This document shows positions 53,373 through 62,429 of a DNA stretch of 64,000 bases, piece by piece. Both the position numbers and the translations under genes were made by a program. Numbering within the stretch: the first letter of the stretch is position 1; each line of letters opens with the position of its first letter. The notes under the pieces are model-generated. The model had not been told where the DNA came from. It searched no databases and saw nothing but the letters and a program-made list of their open reading frames with translations. The DNA is from Bog-473 sp963807775 (GTDB lineage: Bacteria; Actinomycetota; Acidimicrobiia; Acidimicrobiales; RAAP-2), in the NCBI GenBank assembly GCA_963807775.1, contig CAWECY010000008.1:13588-77587 (forward strand), in the 5' to 3' direction.

Positions 53373-53624
53373 TCAGGCCCGCCGGTCCTTGATCCAGCAG
53401 ATCACAAATATGAGGATGAACACGCCACACAGCGTCCCAGCAGCCAGCTCAAGACCAAAGATGAATCCTTGACGGATCACGGTCGCTGAAAGGAAGCACA
53501 GAGCGGACATCAGCTTGAGCCGAAACCCAGGCTGTCGGTGAATGGACGTGATGTATCGACGAAACGAACTCGGTGACGAGTCGGCCAGATTGAAGCGAAT
53601 CTCGTCCGGCCAGTTGTCCTTCAC
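53373..53624 (-). CDS. small membrane protein, 83 residues
   Basis: GTG 53624 with GGGGGAAG upstream. After a 35-residue soluble start (KDNWPDEIRFNLADSS) come two membrane helices (LKLMSALCFLSATVI and AGTLCGVFILIFVICWI) and a charged KDRR end. Function unknown. An overlapping plus-strand frame was rejected. Confidence 0.6.
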   Translation of the reverse strand: MKDNWPDEIRFNLADSSPSSFRRYITSIHRQPGFRLKLMSALCFLSATVIRQGFIFGLELAAGTLCGVFILIFVICWIKDRRA

Positions 53625-53742
53625 GCTTCCCCCTCAGAGCCATTTTACGGATCCGAGGGGTGTGCTTGGAATGGGGCTTTCGGCCTACCAGGCGAGGAGT
53701 CGGACCTGCCCCAGTCGTGCCGAACTGCCCCACCGGTCCGGC

Positions 53743-53758
53743 GTTATACATGTAATCC
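53743..53758. repeat. left inverted repeat of the recombinase element
   Basis: GTTATACATGTAATCC, identical in inverted form to 56175-56190; contains TACATGTA. Extended similarity (TCCTGGG) lies a few bases inward. Confidence 0.85.
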
Positions 53759-53791
53759 GTAGGTCCTGGGCTGTCTCCTATGGAAGCACAC

Positions 53792-55075
53792 TCACTGGGC
53801 GTCGGCGACTCCTTCGATGAGGCCGTCGAAGAGCTGACTGCGGTCGCTCTGACCGCGTTCATCGGCGTGCTTGCGCTGGCGCTTCAAGATGGTGAGGAAC
53901 TGCGGACCGGTCTCGAAGAATCCACAGCGCTCACAGATGCTCTCGAAGGCGCAGTCGAGCAGAGCGGGCCTCGTGCAGTGACCGTTGGCGAGCAATCGAC
54001 GATGGTCACTGACGGCCGGCGCGGAGCTCGCACCTGTGGCCCGAGGCGGGGTGGTGCCCGAGAGCCCGTAGTACTGGGCCTCGACCGCTTCGGTCACCTT
54101 GAAGTACGCGTCGGCCACGGTGTCGTCGGAGATGCGCGCATAGACCAAGGTCATGTCCATGGAGCGATGCCCGAGCAAGGCGGCGATGGCCTCGAGGCTC
54201 ATGCCCCGGTTGATCGACTGGGTGGCGAGGGTGTGGCGCAGCTGATGGGGATGGACGTGACCGACCCCGGCCCGCTTGGCGACGCTGGCCACGTAGCGAT
54301 GCACCGTGCGCCGGTCGAAGGGCTGGCCGTCGTCGCGCTCGAGGAGGTGGCCCGAACGCGAGCGTCCCCGCACGGCTCTGTATTCGGCGATGAGATCGAC
54401 CAGCATCGGCAGAAGAGGGACGTAGCGGTCGTTGTGCAGCTTGCCGAGGGGGATGTGAAGGCGATGGCCGTCGCCCTTGCGCACCACGGCGTCGTCTTGA
54501 AGTCCGGCGACCTCGCCGACGCGCATCCCGGTGCGGGCCAGCAGCTCGACCATGAGCCGGCGGCGCAGGTTGGGGTCCTGGGCCAGCGCCGCCATGAACT
54601 TGGCCGCCGTGGGGTCGTCCAAGAACTTGGGCAGCGGCTCGTCGAGGGCCGGCAAGTCGCTCATGTAGATGAACAGGCGGGCCGGGGCGTCGTCGTAGTC
54701 CCACTCCATGATGCGCTCGAAGAAGGTCCGCACGGTGCTGAGCCGGTGCCGGATCGTCATGGTGGCCAAGGGCTTGCCGGTGTTGCCCCGACGCTTGAGG
54801 AGCCAGGTCTTGAAGTCCTCTATGTGGGGCCGTGCAATGCGCGCCACCGAGACGCAGGCCGGATCCGCCTCGCTCACCCGGTGGGCGAAGAAGCGCAGGG
54901 TCAGCTCGGCCGCCGCCACGGTGCCCGGACGGGCCGAGACTTCGAGTTGGTCCAGGTAGGAGGCCATGGTGGCGACCATGACCGGTGCCCTTGCGGCGAT
55001 CTGGGCCCACGTGACCTCGAGCGTCCCGCCGCCCCGGCGCCGGGGTTCGCGATGTACCTGGGCGAGCGCGTTCAT
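53792..55075 (-). CDS. tyrosine recombinase B with Cys-rich C-terminal extension
   Basis: A 427-residue XerC/D-like integrase. Core-binding domain 30-140; catalytic residues in RTGMRVGEV (Arg), HPHQLRHTLAT (His-x-x-Arg), LGHRSMDMTLVYARI (His and Tyr). A 90-residue tail follows with CTRPALLDCAFESICERCGFF, four Cys that could bind zinc. ATG 55075 overlaps the stop of recombinase A. The Cys-rich tail marks the type that works in pairs or trios. Confidence 0.9.
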   Translation of the reverse strand: MNALAQVHREPRRRGGGTLEVTWAQIAARAPVMVATMASYLDQLEVSARPGTVAAAELTLRFFAHRVSEADPACVSVARIARPHIEDFKTWLLKRRGNTGKPLATMTIRHRLSTVRTFFERIMEWDYDDAPARLFIYMSDLPALDEPLPKFLDDPTAAKFMAALAQDPNLRRRLMVELLARTGMRVGEVAGLQDDAVVRKGDGHRLHIPLGKLHNDRYVPLLPMLVDLIAEYRAVRGRSRSGHLLERDDGQPFDRRTVHRYVASVAKRAGVGHVHPHQLRHTLATQSINRGMSLEAIAALLGHRSMDMTLVYARISDDTVADAYFKVTEAVEAQYYGLSGTTPPRATGASSAPAVSDHRRLLANGHCTRPALLDCAFESICERCGFFETGPQFLTILKRQRKHADERGQSDRSQLFDGLIEGVADAQ

Positions 55076-56112
55076 TGGGCCACCCCGACGAGTGCCTGGG
55101 CCTCGATGGCTTCGCTCGCCCGGCGGTACTCGTCGTCGAGCCAGTCGACGCTGAGGTGCAGATAGACCCGCGTCGAGGTGATCGAGCGGTGACCGGCCAG
55201 GGCCTGGATGGCTTCGATGGCCATGCCCGCCTCGCGCAAGCGCGTGAAGCAGGTGTGGCGCAGCTCGTGGCAGGTGCCGTGGGACAGGTCGGCCCGCCCC
55301 CGTGCGGAGCAGATGATCTGGGCGAGACCGGGCATCGAGAGTGGACGGCCGCGACGCGCTCCTTTGAGCGTCACGAAGAGTGCGTCGCTCGACGTCTCTG
55401 GTCGCTCGTGGTCCATGTAGCGGGCCACCGTGGCGAAGAAGGTGGGCGAAAGCGGCACCAGGCGCTCGTGTCCGCCCTTGCCCTCTCTGATGAGGACCCG
55501 CCACTCGCCGAGACGCAGGTCCGAGAGACGCAACCCGAGCACCTCGCAGCGCCGCAGGCCGCCCAGCACCATGGCCTGGGTCATGGCACGGTCGCGCTCG
55601 GTGCGCAGCGCCCGCATCAGCGCGTCGATCTCGTCGGGATCGAGGATCCGGGGCAGCCGGCGCACCCCGCGGACCAATGGCAGGCCCCGACCGCCCCGCG
55701 AGCGGCTCTGACGAGTGGCGATGCCCCGGGGCACCGGGTTGGCCGTCACGTCCACGTCGTCGCGGGTGATCAGGTAGCCATAGAGGCTCGAGACCGCCGC
55801 CAGACGGCGCTTGATCGTCGCGGCGGAGAGTCCGGCGGAACCATCCGCAATGCGCACCACGTTCTCGGCCCCGGGCTTGGGGCGCCGCTGCGCGGTGACG
55901 AAGGCCATGACGTCTTTGGGCCGCACCTCGAGCGGGTCCTTCTTCACTACCGAGAAGAAGACGCTCAGGTCATGGGCATAGGCCCGCACCGTGTTCGGAC
56001 GAGCTCGGCCCACCACGAACTCGAGGAACTCGTCGATCAGCTGGTGGCCGATCCGATAGACGCGTTCACCGTCGGGACGGACGTGACACTCGAATGACGG
56101 ACTCCACTTCAC
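55072..56112 (-). CDS. tyrosine recombinase A
   Basis: A 346-residue integrase: N-terminal SAM-like domain (NTVRAYAHDLSVFF), catalytic Arg in GLRRCEVLGLRL, HELRHTCFTRL, AGHRSITSTRVYLHL with the Tyr nucleophile. AGGAGG at 56119-56124, six bases before GTG 56112, fixes the start. First gene of the two-recombinase operon. It lacks the Cys-rich tail of recombinase B. Confidence 0.92.
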   Translation of the reverse strand: MKWSPSFECHVRPDGERVYRIGHQLIDEFLEFVVGRARPNTVRAYAHDLSVFFSVVKKDPLEVRPKDVMAFVTAQRRPKPGAENVVRIADGSAGLSAATIKRRLAAVSSLYGYLITRDDVDVTANPVPRGIATRQSRSRGGRGLPLVRGVRRLPRILDPDEIDALMRALRTERDRAMTQAMVLGGLRRCEVLGLRLSDLRLGEWRVLIREGKGGHERLVPLSPTFFATVARYMDHERPETSSDALFVTLKGARRGRPLSMPGLAQIICSARGRADLSHGTCHELRHTCFTRLREAGMAIEAIQALAGHRSITSTRVYLHLSVDWLDDEYRRASEAIEAQALVGVAQ

Positions 56113-56174
56113 CGCACACCTCCTGATCGGGTTCGCACCCAAGGAGGTTCCCCCGGATGCCTATCCCAGGAGGT

Positions 56175-56190
56175 GGATTACATGTATAAC
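56175..56190. repeat. right inverted repeat of the recombinase element
   Basis: GGATTACATGTATAAC, exact reverse complement of 53743-53758. It lies 63 bases upstream of recombinase A, a position where it could also act as an autoregulatory operator. Confidence 0.85.
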
Positions 56191-56244
56191 CGGCGTACTG
56201 GGATACCCCGTAGGCCAGCCGCGATACCTCTTAATCTGTGGCGC

Positions 56245-56517
56245 ATGGCACTGAGCTATCTGCGCATCGAGCCGGAGGTCGTCGTGATCAGGCGGTGGCC
56301 AGGGCCGGTACAGCAAGTACCGCGAACGGATATCGAGAGATTCGCAGTACTGAGAACGAAGGGGGAAGAGGGTGTGAGTTCACCACGCCTCGGAATCCGA
56401 GAACCGAGCGACTACCTTGCCTTGGTGATGAAAGACGGCAGCTCGGTGCGAGTGCCCGGCAAACAACCCGATCCGGCTGCGGAAGCCCTCAGACTGAACA
56501 ACCAACTGCTCCATTAG
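56245..56517 (+). CDS. PH-domain-like small protein
   Basis: About 90 residues from ATG 56245 (MALSYLRIEPEVVVIRRWPG). The VVIRRWPGPVQQVPRTDIERFAVL pattern and the terminal helix (AAEALRLNNQLL) resemble bacterial PH-like domains. The frame is open back to 56173 inside the recombinase-element repeat, so a longer original N-terminus may have been cut off. Function unknown. Confidence 0.5.
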   Translation: MALSYLRIEPEVVVIRRWPGPVQQVPRTDIERFAVLRTKGEEGVSSPRLGIREPSDYLALVMKDGSSVRVPGKQPDPAAEALRLNNQLLH

Positions 56518-56667
56518 CTGCGTGGACTTGCTTCCCCGGAGCTACGCGCGTCCTACCTTCCCGGCGTACGGGGGCATTTAGCGTTGGTTCCGGGCATCCA
56601 CCGATTTGGCGGAAGCCCTTCGTAGGGTGCGTCGGGTCGGTTCTTCTGGCTTGACTTTACGGGGGTC

Positions 56668-56848
56668 GGAGCGAGCGAGAGCTCGACTCCTCAACGGTGA
56701 TCGTCGACCAGACGAGCCTCCCGACGCACGTGCATCCCTTTTCTGGAACTCGGCGGCCGATTATCGATTCGGACCCCTGCTTCTGAATGTCTGGATGGTC
56801 ACACCCCTGCGGAACGTGCAGCGGTCGACGACGGAGAGCCGACTGACC
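56668..56848 (+). ncRNA. structured leader of second IS110 element, candidate bridge RNA
   Basis: Hairpin 56668-56690 (GGAG CGAGC, GNRA-type loop GAGA, GCTCG, bulged A, CTCC) and a stem with an internal loop at 56823-56848 (GGTC..CGG AGAG CCG..GACC) lie between the PH-like gene and the recombinase. This fits a bridge RNA of an IS110 left end. RNA ends and guide loops cannot be fixed by eye. Confidence 0.38.
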
Positions 56849-56873
56849 AACCGTCCAGCGAAAGGACCATGCC

Positions 56874-58280
56874 ATGAGTGAAGTGAGGTTGGGCATCGAC
56901 GTTGCCTGTCGGGCCGACCACCGGGCCAGCCTGGCCGACGAGCGAGGTGAGTTCATCTGGTCCTCGTGGAAGTTCCGCACGACGACCACTGACCTCGAGC
57001 GTCTGTGGACGAAGATCCCCGACGGTGCGTCGGTGACGGTCATCCTCGAGCCCGCCCGCAACGCCTGGGTGCCGCTGTCAGCCTGGCTCCAAGCACGCGG
57101 CGCCACGGTGATCTTGGTGCCGCCCGAGCAGTCGGCCGACCTGCGGGACTACTACAACAAGCACACCAAGACCGACCGGTTGGACTCCAAGGTGCTGGCT
57201 CGTCTGCCATTGCTGCACCCCGAGGGCCTCCGCGGCATCGACAACCTCGGTCCGGCGGAGTCACTGCGTCGGGCCGTGCGTCACCGCTTCAGCCTGGTCA
57301 AGCGCCGCAGCGCCGCCAGCCTGCGTCTCGATGCACTCGTCGAGCTGTTGGGTCCGGGTTGGGCCGACTCCCTCGGCTCGGCCACCGCTTCGAAGACCGC
57401 CCTGGTCGTTTTGGAGAAATACGCCGATCCACGGGCGCTCAAGCGTCTCGGGCGCAGCCGGCTCGCCGCCTTGTTGATCCGCTCGAGCGCGGGACTGTGG
57501 CGCGAAGACAAGGCCGACGAGCTCTTGGCCATGGCGAACGAGACCCTCGAGCTGTGGTCAGGCGGGGGCCTCGACTTCACCGAGTTGGCCCACGACATTG
57601 CCTCAGAGGTCCGGGTGCTCCGCCGCCTCGACGACGAGATCACCGCCGCCGACAAGCGGATCGCCGTCTTCTATGACGAGGCCGACCCGGAGGGCATCGT
57701 CCGCTCCGCTCCGGGGCTCGGACCTGTCCTCTCGGCCGCCATCTTGGGCACCGCGGGCGACTTCAACCGCTTCGCCAACCTCGCCGGCGTGCGCTCCTTC
57801 ACGGGCTTTGTGCCCAAGATCGACCAGTCCGGACTGGTGGCGGGACACAAGGGCATCACCAAGGCCGGTGACGCCAGCCTGCGCCAAGCCCTCTACATGG
57901 CAGCCGATCACGCCCGGCACATCGACCCGACCCTGGCGCAGCGCTACTACCGACTCGTCATAGTCGAGGGCAAGCACCACAACTCAGCGCTGTGCTCGGT
58001 CTCGGCCGTTCTCATCACCCGGATCGCCGCCTGTTGGCGCAAAGGAGAGCTCTACGAGCTGCGAGACGAAGACGGCGAAGCGATCACCGAGGCCGAGGGC
58101 AAGGCGGCCTGCAGCGACCGCTTCAAGATCGACCCCAAGGTCCGGGCCGCCCGTCGTCGCAACACCCCAGCCAAAGTCTTCAAGAACAGGGTGGCGGGTC
58201 GAGGCAAAAAGGAGTCGGCCCAGAAGGTCGCTCCGGCCACCGACCCGCCGGGAGAAGACGCTACCGAAAATGTGGCTTGA
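56874..58280 (+). CDS. IS110-family recombinase, long form
   Basis: A 468-residue DEDD recombinase: GIDVACRADHR, LEPARNAW, KTDRLDSK, then the Tnp C-terminal domain with SAPGLGPVLSAAILG and IDQSGLVAGHKGITKAGDASLRQ (Ser nucleophile region). About 100 residues longer than the IS110 protein at 52072, with a Lys/Arg-rich tail after residue 400. GAAAGGA precedes the ATG. Only distantly related to the other IS110 here. Confidence 0.9.
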   Translation: MSEVRLGIDVACRADHRASLADERGEFIWSSWKFRTTTTDLERLWTKIPDGASVTVILEPARNAWVPLSAWLQARGATVILVPPEQSADLRDYYNKHTKTDRLDSKVLARLPLLHPEGLRGIDNLGPAESLRRAVRHRFSLVKRRSAASLRLDALVELLGPGWADSLGSATASKTALVVLEKYADPRALKRLGRSRLAALLIRSSAGLWREDKADELLAMANETLELWSGGGLDFTELAHDIASEVRVLRRLDDEITAADKRIAVFYDEADPEGIVRSAPGLGPVLSAAILGTAGDFNRFANLAGVRSFTGFVPKIDQSGLVAGHKGITKAGDASLRQALYMAADHARHIDPTLAQRYYRLVIVEGKHHNSALCSVSAVLITRIAACWRKGELYELRDEDGEAITEAEGKAACSDRFKIDPKVRAARRRNTPAKVFKNRVAGRGKKESAQKVAPATDPPGEDATENVA

Positions 58281-58357
58281 GAGGCTTGACTGCCGTTAGG
58301 AACTCACCCAGACCACCATCATCCGACGGGAAGATCTCTCACCTTGGCCAAGCCTAA

Positions 58358-59287
58358 GAACGTGTTTGGTAACCCGTGTCACGGCGGAGCCCAGGGGCGC
58401 CGACCTGGTGGGCGTGCAAGGCGATTGAGCATCAGTCCGATCATCGCCCACTTGACGAACGCCTCGTGCGTCTCGGGCAGCCGCTCGTAGTCGCGCACCA
58501 GTCGGCGCCAGCGCATGAGCCAGGCCAACGTGCGCTCGACCACCCAGCGCCGAGGCAGGACGGCAAAGCCGCGCTGGTCCTTGGGCTTGGAGACGATCTC
58601 GACGGTCATCTTCCAGTAGCGCCGGGCCCGCACGACGAGTCGACCGGCATAGCCACCGTCGGCGAAGACGTGGCGCAGCCGGGGATACCAGCCATGGGCC
58701 AGCTTTAGCGCGTCGACTCCTCCGTCGCGGTCTTGCACCGAGGCCGCAGTCACCATCACGACGAGCAACAACCCGAGCGTGTCGGTCACGATATGGCGCT
58801 TTCTTCCCTGCACTCGCTTCCCGGCGTCATAACCGCGAGTGTCCTTTCCGACGGTGTCGGCCCCACGCAGGGACTGCGAATCGACGATCCCCGCACTCGG
58901 TTCGGCCTTCCTCTTGGTGCCGTCGGGCTTCTCGGTCCTCTTGCGCAGCTCCTCGCGCAAGGTGTCGTGGATGAGATCGAGCGTCCCGTCGTCCCGCCAG
59001 TCGACGAAGTAGCCGTAGACGGTGCGCCAATGCGGGAGATCCTTGGGCAGCATGCGCCAAGCACACCCGGCGCGCGTCAGGTACAAGATGGCATTGACGA
59101 TCTCGCGCTTGGGATACAACGGAGGCCGTCCGCCGGGAGCCACCGGCACCGTGTCGGGCAACATAGGCTCCACCAACGCCCACTGACGATCGGTCAGATC
59201 GGTCGGATATCTGCGGCCCGGCGCCACGCACACCAGTGCAGCGCAATCGAGAGTAAATCGCGAGCACCGCGCGCTACGAAACGCGCT
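58358..59287 (-). mobile_element. IS5-family insertion sequence, ends approximate
   Basis: Inferred around the transposase at 58379-59227. A weak inverted match (AACGTGTTTGGTAAC near 58359 against AGCGCGTTTCGTAGC read from 59287) may be the terminal repeats, with 11 of 15 positions similar. No target duplication seen. Confidence 0.45.
58379..59227 (-). CDS. IS5-family DDE transposase
   Basis: A 282-residue transposase: YPTDLTDRQWALVEPMLP start, GCAWRMLPKDLPHWRTVYGYF, first Asp in GIVDSQSLRG, second in VFADGGYAG, Glu in RRWVVERTLAWL (YREK-like region). The start is taken as GTG 59227; upstream codons to 59293 do not look conserved. Single intact frame. Confidence 0.9.
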   Translation of the reverse strand: MAPGRRYPTDLTDRQWALVEPMLPDTVPVAPGGRPPLYPKREIVNAILYLTRAGCAWRMLPKDLPHWRTVYGYFVDWRDDGTLDLIHDTLREELRKRTEKPDGTKRKAEPSAGIVDSQSLRGADTVGKDTRGYDAGKRVQGRKRHIVTDTLGLLLVVMVTAASVQDRDGGVDALKLAHGWYPRLRHVFADGGYAGRLVVRARRYWKMTVEIVSKPKDQRGFAVLPRRWVVERTLAWLMRWRRLVRDYERLPETHEAFVKWAMIGLMLNRLARPPGRRPWAPP

Positions 59288-59472
59288 GGTCACGCGCGAT
59301 TTTGAAAACTTCTCCTCACAAGTGCTATCGACGACAGCGAGCTACGTCTTCAGCTGCTCCCATGTCGGCACCTGGTTTCCAAACACGTACTAAGACGCCA
59401 CTAGAAGTCAGTCCTTGTCGTAAGGTCTCGCTCCAGCGACCCAAGCGTTGCGGAGAGATCGAGGGCGATGGA

Positions 59473-60882
59473 GTGCTGAGATACAAGCTGTTGACTCGGG
59501 CGGGTTTGGCTGTTGCCCTTTTAGTGATCGTGATGGGATTGTCCTCAAACGCAAGTTCTGCAAGTTCGCAACGGTCGCATCTCTCGATTTCAGTGTCGCT
59601 GCTTACCTTTGACTCGACCACTCTGGGCGATTACTCCGCGCCATCTGCCTTCTCGCTTACCAACAATGGGTCGGCCAACGACACGATCGATCTCACCACC
59701 GACGCCACCTTCACGGGACCGGCAGCCGATGATTTTGTCCTAGCCCCGGGCCTCGGTTGCCCAGGGAATGGCACGTCGACCATTGTGCTGGCTCCCGGCG
59801 ATTCTTGCCCCGTTGACGTCTACTTCTATCCGAGCGACGTTGGTGAGCGAGACGCCAACCTGAACATCGTGGGTTCGAACGATTCAAGTTCGGGTGGAGT
59901 GAGCCTGAGCCTCGAGGGCGGAGGATCGGTCGGCTATTACGAGGTCGACACGCACGGCAACGTCTTCACAAGCGGTGATGCGCTCTCCTACGGAAACGCC
60001 AGTTCAACGAGGCTTAACGCACCTGTGGTTGGTATCGCCTCAGCCGGCAATGATTTGGGGTACTGGCTCGTGGCTTCGGACGGGGGCATCTTCACTTACG
60101 GCGACGCCCAGTTCTACGGTTCAACTGGCAGCATCCATCTGAACAAGCCGATCGTTGGGATGGCGGCGACACCAGATGGAAAGGGGTACTGGTTCGTCGC
60201 CTCCGACGGCGGCATCTTTGCCTACGGAGACGCCCAGTTCTATGGCTCAACCGGCAGCATCCACCTGAACAAGCCGATCGTCGGTATGACCCCAACAGCG
60301 GACGGCGGCGGATACTGGCTAGTGGCATCCGACGGCGGCATCTTCGCTTACGGAGACGCCCAGTTCTATGGCTCAACCGGCAGCATCCACCTCAATCAGC
60401 CGATCGTTGGTATGACCGCCACGCCCGACGGGGGCGGCTATTGGTTCGACGCCTCAGACGGAGGCATCTTCAACTACGGAGATGCTCAGTTCTATGGCGC
60501 CCGAGGTGGGCAAAACGGGACTGCTCCCGTTGTCGGCATGGTGGCGATGCCCAATGGCAGTGGGTACTGGGTTGCCACCTCAGACGGCATCGCTGGCATG
60601 TACGGGGGTGCCCCCGCTCTCGCCAGCAACGTCATTGGCGTTGGAAGCAGCAGTGTCGTCGGCATAACGCTCGACGGTGGCCCAGTCTTGCAGGACTCAA
60701 TCGGGATAGCGGCGTTGCGGTCCGACTTCGCGCCGGAATTCACCCCGGCCAACTGTCCGCCACTCACTAGGTGCTCCCCAGCCCGCCTCGGCGGTAGCCA
60801 GTTCCGGCGTTCTAACAGTAGGGCGAAGAATTTGCGTGTTGTGCGAGACAACCGGACCGATCGTTATGCCGCGGCCAGGTAG
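59473..60882 (+). CDS. secreted protein with choice-of-anchor D domain and GYWLVASDGG repeats
   Basis: About 469 residues from GTG 59473: signal peptide (1-34), a choice-of-anchor D / ASH-like Ig domain (about 40-155; FSLTNNGSANDTIDL, LAPGDSCPVDVYF), then five to six repeats of the type SDGGIFTYGDAQFYGSTGS...LNKPIVGMAATPDGKGYWFVA, three nearly identical. The last 45 residues are Arg-rich and unlike the rest, so the natural C-terminus may have been lost next to the neighbouring element. Likely cell-surface; function unknown. Confidence 0.8.
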   Translation: MLRYKLLTRAGLAVALLVIVMGLSSNASSASSQRSHLSISVSLLTFDSTTLGDYSAPSAFSLTNNGSANDTIDLTTDATFTGPAADDFVLAPGLGCPGNGTSTIVLAPGDSCPVDVYFYPSDVGERDANLNIVGSNDSSSGGVSLSLEGGGSVGYYEVDTHGNVFTSGDALSYGNASSTRLNAPVVGIASAGNDLGYWLVASDGGIFTYGDAQFYGSTGSIHLNKPIVGMAATPDGKGYWFVASDGGIFAYGDAQFYGSTGSIHLNKPIVGMTPTADGGGYWLVASDGGIFAYGDAQFYGSTGSIHLNQPIVGMTATPDGGGYWFDASDGGIFNYGDAQFYGARGGQNGTAPVVGMVAMPNGSGYWVATSDGIAGMYGGAPALASNVIGVGSSSVVGITLDGGPVLQDSIGIAALRSDFAPEFTPANCPPLTRCSPARLGGSQFRRSNSRAKNLRVVRDNRTDRYAAAR

Positions 60883-62429
60883 TTGCGTGCGTACTGGTCG
60901 TCATGGATGGCCAGGGCAGCGGTCATGACCCGTTGGCCATAGGGGGTGACCCGATAGAGCCGTGTTCGTGGGACCTTGGCCACGAGACCGTGCCCACGCA
61001 GCTTGACGATGAGCCGAGACGTCCGCTCGCAGCGACGGTGCGCTTCGGCACGTGTCATGGCTCGGCGACGATAGAGCTGGTCGGTGATGTTGTGGTTGCG
61101 GAACCCGTTGACGTTGTGCTGGCCGGCGAGCACCGCCCGGAAGAGGGAGATGTCGGCTTGGCTGAGCGGGTTGAAACGGGCATGGGTCCGCCCTTTGGTG
61201 GTTCGGGGTCGGCACAAGGCGTCGAGGGCGGCGACGCCTTCGCCCTTGAGGGGTGCGGCCGCCAGGGCGTCGAGGTAGCGGCGGTTCGAGCCGATCCCCA
61301 CCTCGTAGTTGCGCCACATGTCGCCGACCCCTTTTCGCATGGGGCACCACCGCCGCTCGCGCCGGCCCGCCTCGTCGGTGACGACGCGCAGGACTCGGAA
61401 CTCGCGCGGATTGTTAATGGTGGTCTCGACCCGGAGCACCGAGACCTTGTCGTAGACCTTGACCCAGTTGCCCGCCACCCGGTGGCGCACGCGCCAACCT
61501 TGGGGTCGGCGCTTGGTGTCGGTGACCACCTGGGCGGCGAGGCTCGGGTGGAGCTTGCGGCCCAAGAAGCCGAGCACGTCTTCGGCGGACATGTTCAAGG
61601 CGGCGTGTCGGACCAGGTCCGGCCAGACGGCGAGGAGCTCCGAGCGCGACTTGAACATGACGTCGGTGGCGATCTCGGCCTGGTCGAGCACCCAGTAGTA
61701 GCCGCCGAAGCCGGCGCGGGTGATGGAGGCCAACAGGGGGTTGAGGCGTCGGGCGAAGGCATTGAGCACCCGGGGCCAGGACCGATGGGCGAAGCGGTCG
61801 CACAGCTTGGCGGCGCGCTCGAGGTCGTCGATGGCCAAGAGGGAGTTCTCGTAGCGCACATAGCCGATACCGGCCTTGTCGAGTTGGCGGGCCAGCCATT
61901 CGCGGCCGTTGATGTAGATCTGGACCTCGTAGGGGATCCAGCCCTGGATGCGCACGTGCATGAAGCCGAACTCGGGGTCGATCAGGTACATGTAGTGGTG
62001 CAGGCACTTGCGCTCGCGCCGGGTCACCTCGATGCGGTGGGTCTCGTGGCTCTTGCGGACCTGGAAGCTCATGCAGGGCTCCACCGCGCTGATGAAGCAC
62101 ACGATCCCCTCGGTGATCCCGTCATCGGCCGCGATCGACTTGGCCAGGTCGTCTTTCATCTGGGTCCGGTTGCGGGTCTTGACATGGTCGAAGGAGATGC
62201 GAGGACGGCCGGATTCGGCCGCCAGACGGTCGACGTTGTTGGCGATGCGATTCGTCGTGGACTTGGCGTACTCGGTGAAGTCGGTGATCGGGTAACCCTG
62301 GGCCCACAGGAGGGCCCGCACCGCGTCGGGCTTGAAGAGGTGCGAGAGGTGACCCTTGAAGATCATCCGGTCGAACATGGCCAGACTGCCGGTGATGTGG
62401 CGGCGGTGAATGTCCTCGAAGCTGTCCAT
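60864..62429 (-). CDS. 521-residue protein of an uncharacterised, probably mobile family
   Basis: GGGAGG six bases before ATG 62429 fixes the start (MDSFEDIHRRHITGSLAMFDRM). Features: YAKSTTNRIANNVDRLA, RKCLHHYMYLIDPEFGFMHVRIQGWIPYEVQIYINGREWLARQLD in the middle, FLGRKLHP, KVYDKVSVLRVETTINNP, and a C-terminal winged helix (TRLYRVTPYGQRVM). I recognise it as a family of similar length widespread in bacteria, often beside recombinases, with no described function. Long stretches of conserved His, Tyr and Arg suggest an enzyme acting on nucleic acid. Confidence 0.75.
   Translation of the reverse strand: MDSFEDIHRRHITGSLAMFDRMIFKGHLSHLFKPDAVRALLWAQGYPITDFTEYAKSTTNRIANNVDRLAAESGRPRISFDHVKTRNRTQMKDDLAKSIAADDGITEGIVCFISAVEPCMSFQVRKSHETHRIEVTRRERKCLHHYMYLIDPEFGFMHVRIQGWIPYEVQIYINGREWLARQLDKAGIGYVRYENSLLAIDDLERAAKLCDRFAHRSWPRVLNAFARRLNPLLASITRAGFGGYYWVLDQAEIATDVMFKSRSELLAVWPDLVRHAALNMSAEDVLGFLGRKLHPSLAAQVVTDTKRRPQGWRVRHRVAGNWVKVYDKVSVLRVETTINNPREFRVLRVVTDEAGRRERRWCPMRKGVGDMWRNYEVGIGSNRRYLDALAAAPLKGEGVAALDALCRPRTTKGRTHARFNPLSQADISLFRAVLAGQHNVNGFRNHNITDQLYRRRAMTRAEAHRRCERTSRLIVKLRGHGLVAKVPRTRLYRVTPYGQRVMTAALAIHDDQYARNYLAAA

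Larger units (their letters stand above)
53743..56190 (-). mobile_element. tandem tyrosine-recombinase element bounded by 16-bp inverted repeats
   Basis: Two coupled tyrosine recombinases fill a 2.4-kb unit. GTTATACATGTAATCC at 53743-53758 recurs in inverted orientation at 56175-56190, and a shared TCCTGGG follows each repeat inward. Each repeat contains the palindrome TACATGTA. The layout (two or three coupled recombinases between inverted repeats) recalls RIT and Tn554-like elements, but with two genes only and no target duplication that I can see. Confidence 0.65.

Noticed and set aside
53286..53489. 67-codon plus-strand frame
   Set aside because: It overlaps the antisense small membrane protein, which has a better start and clear membrane helices.
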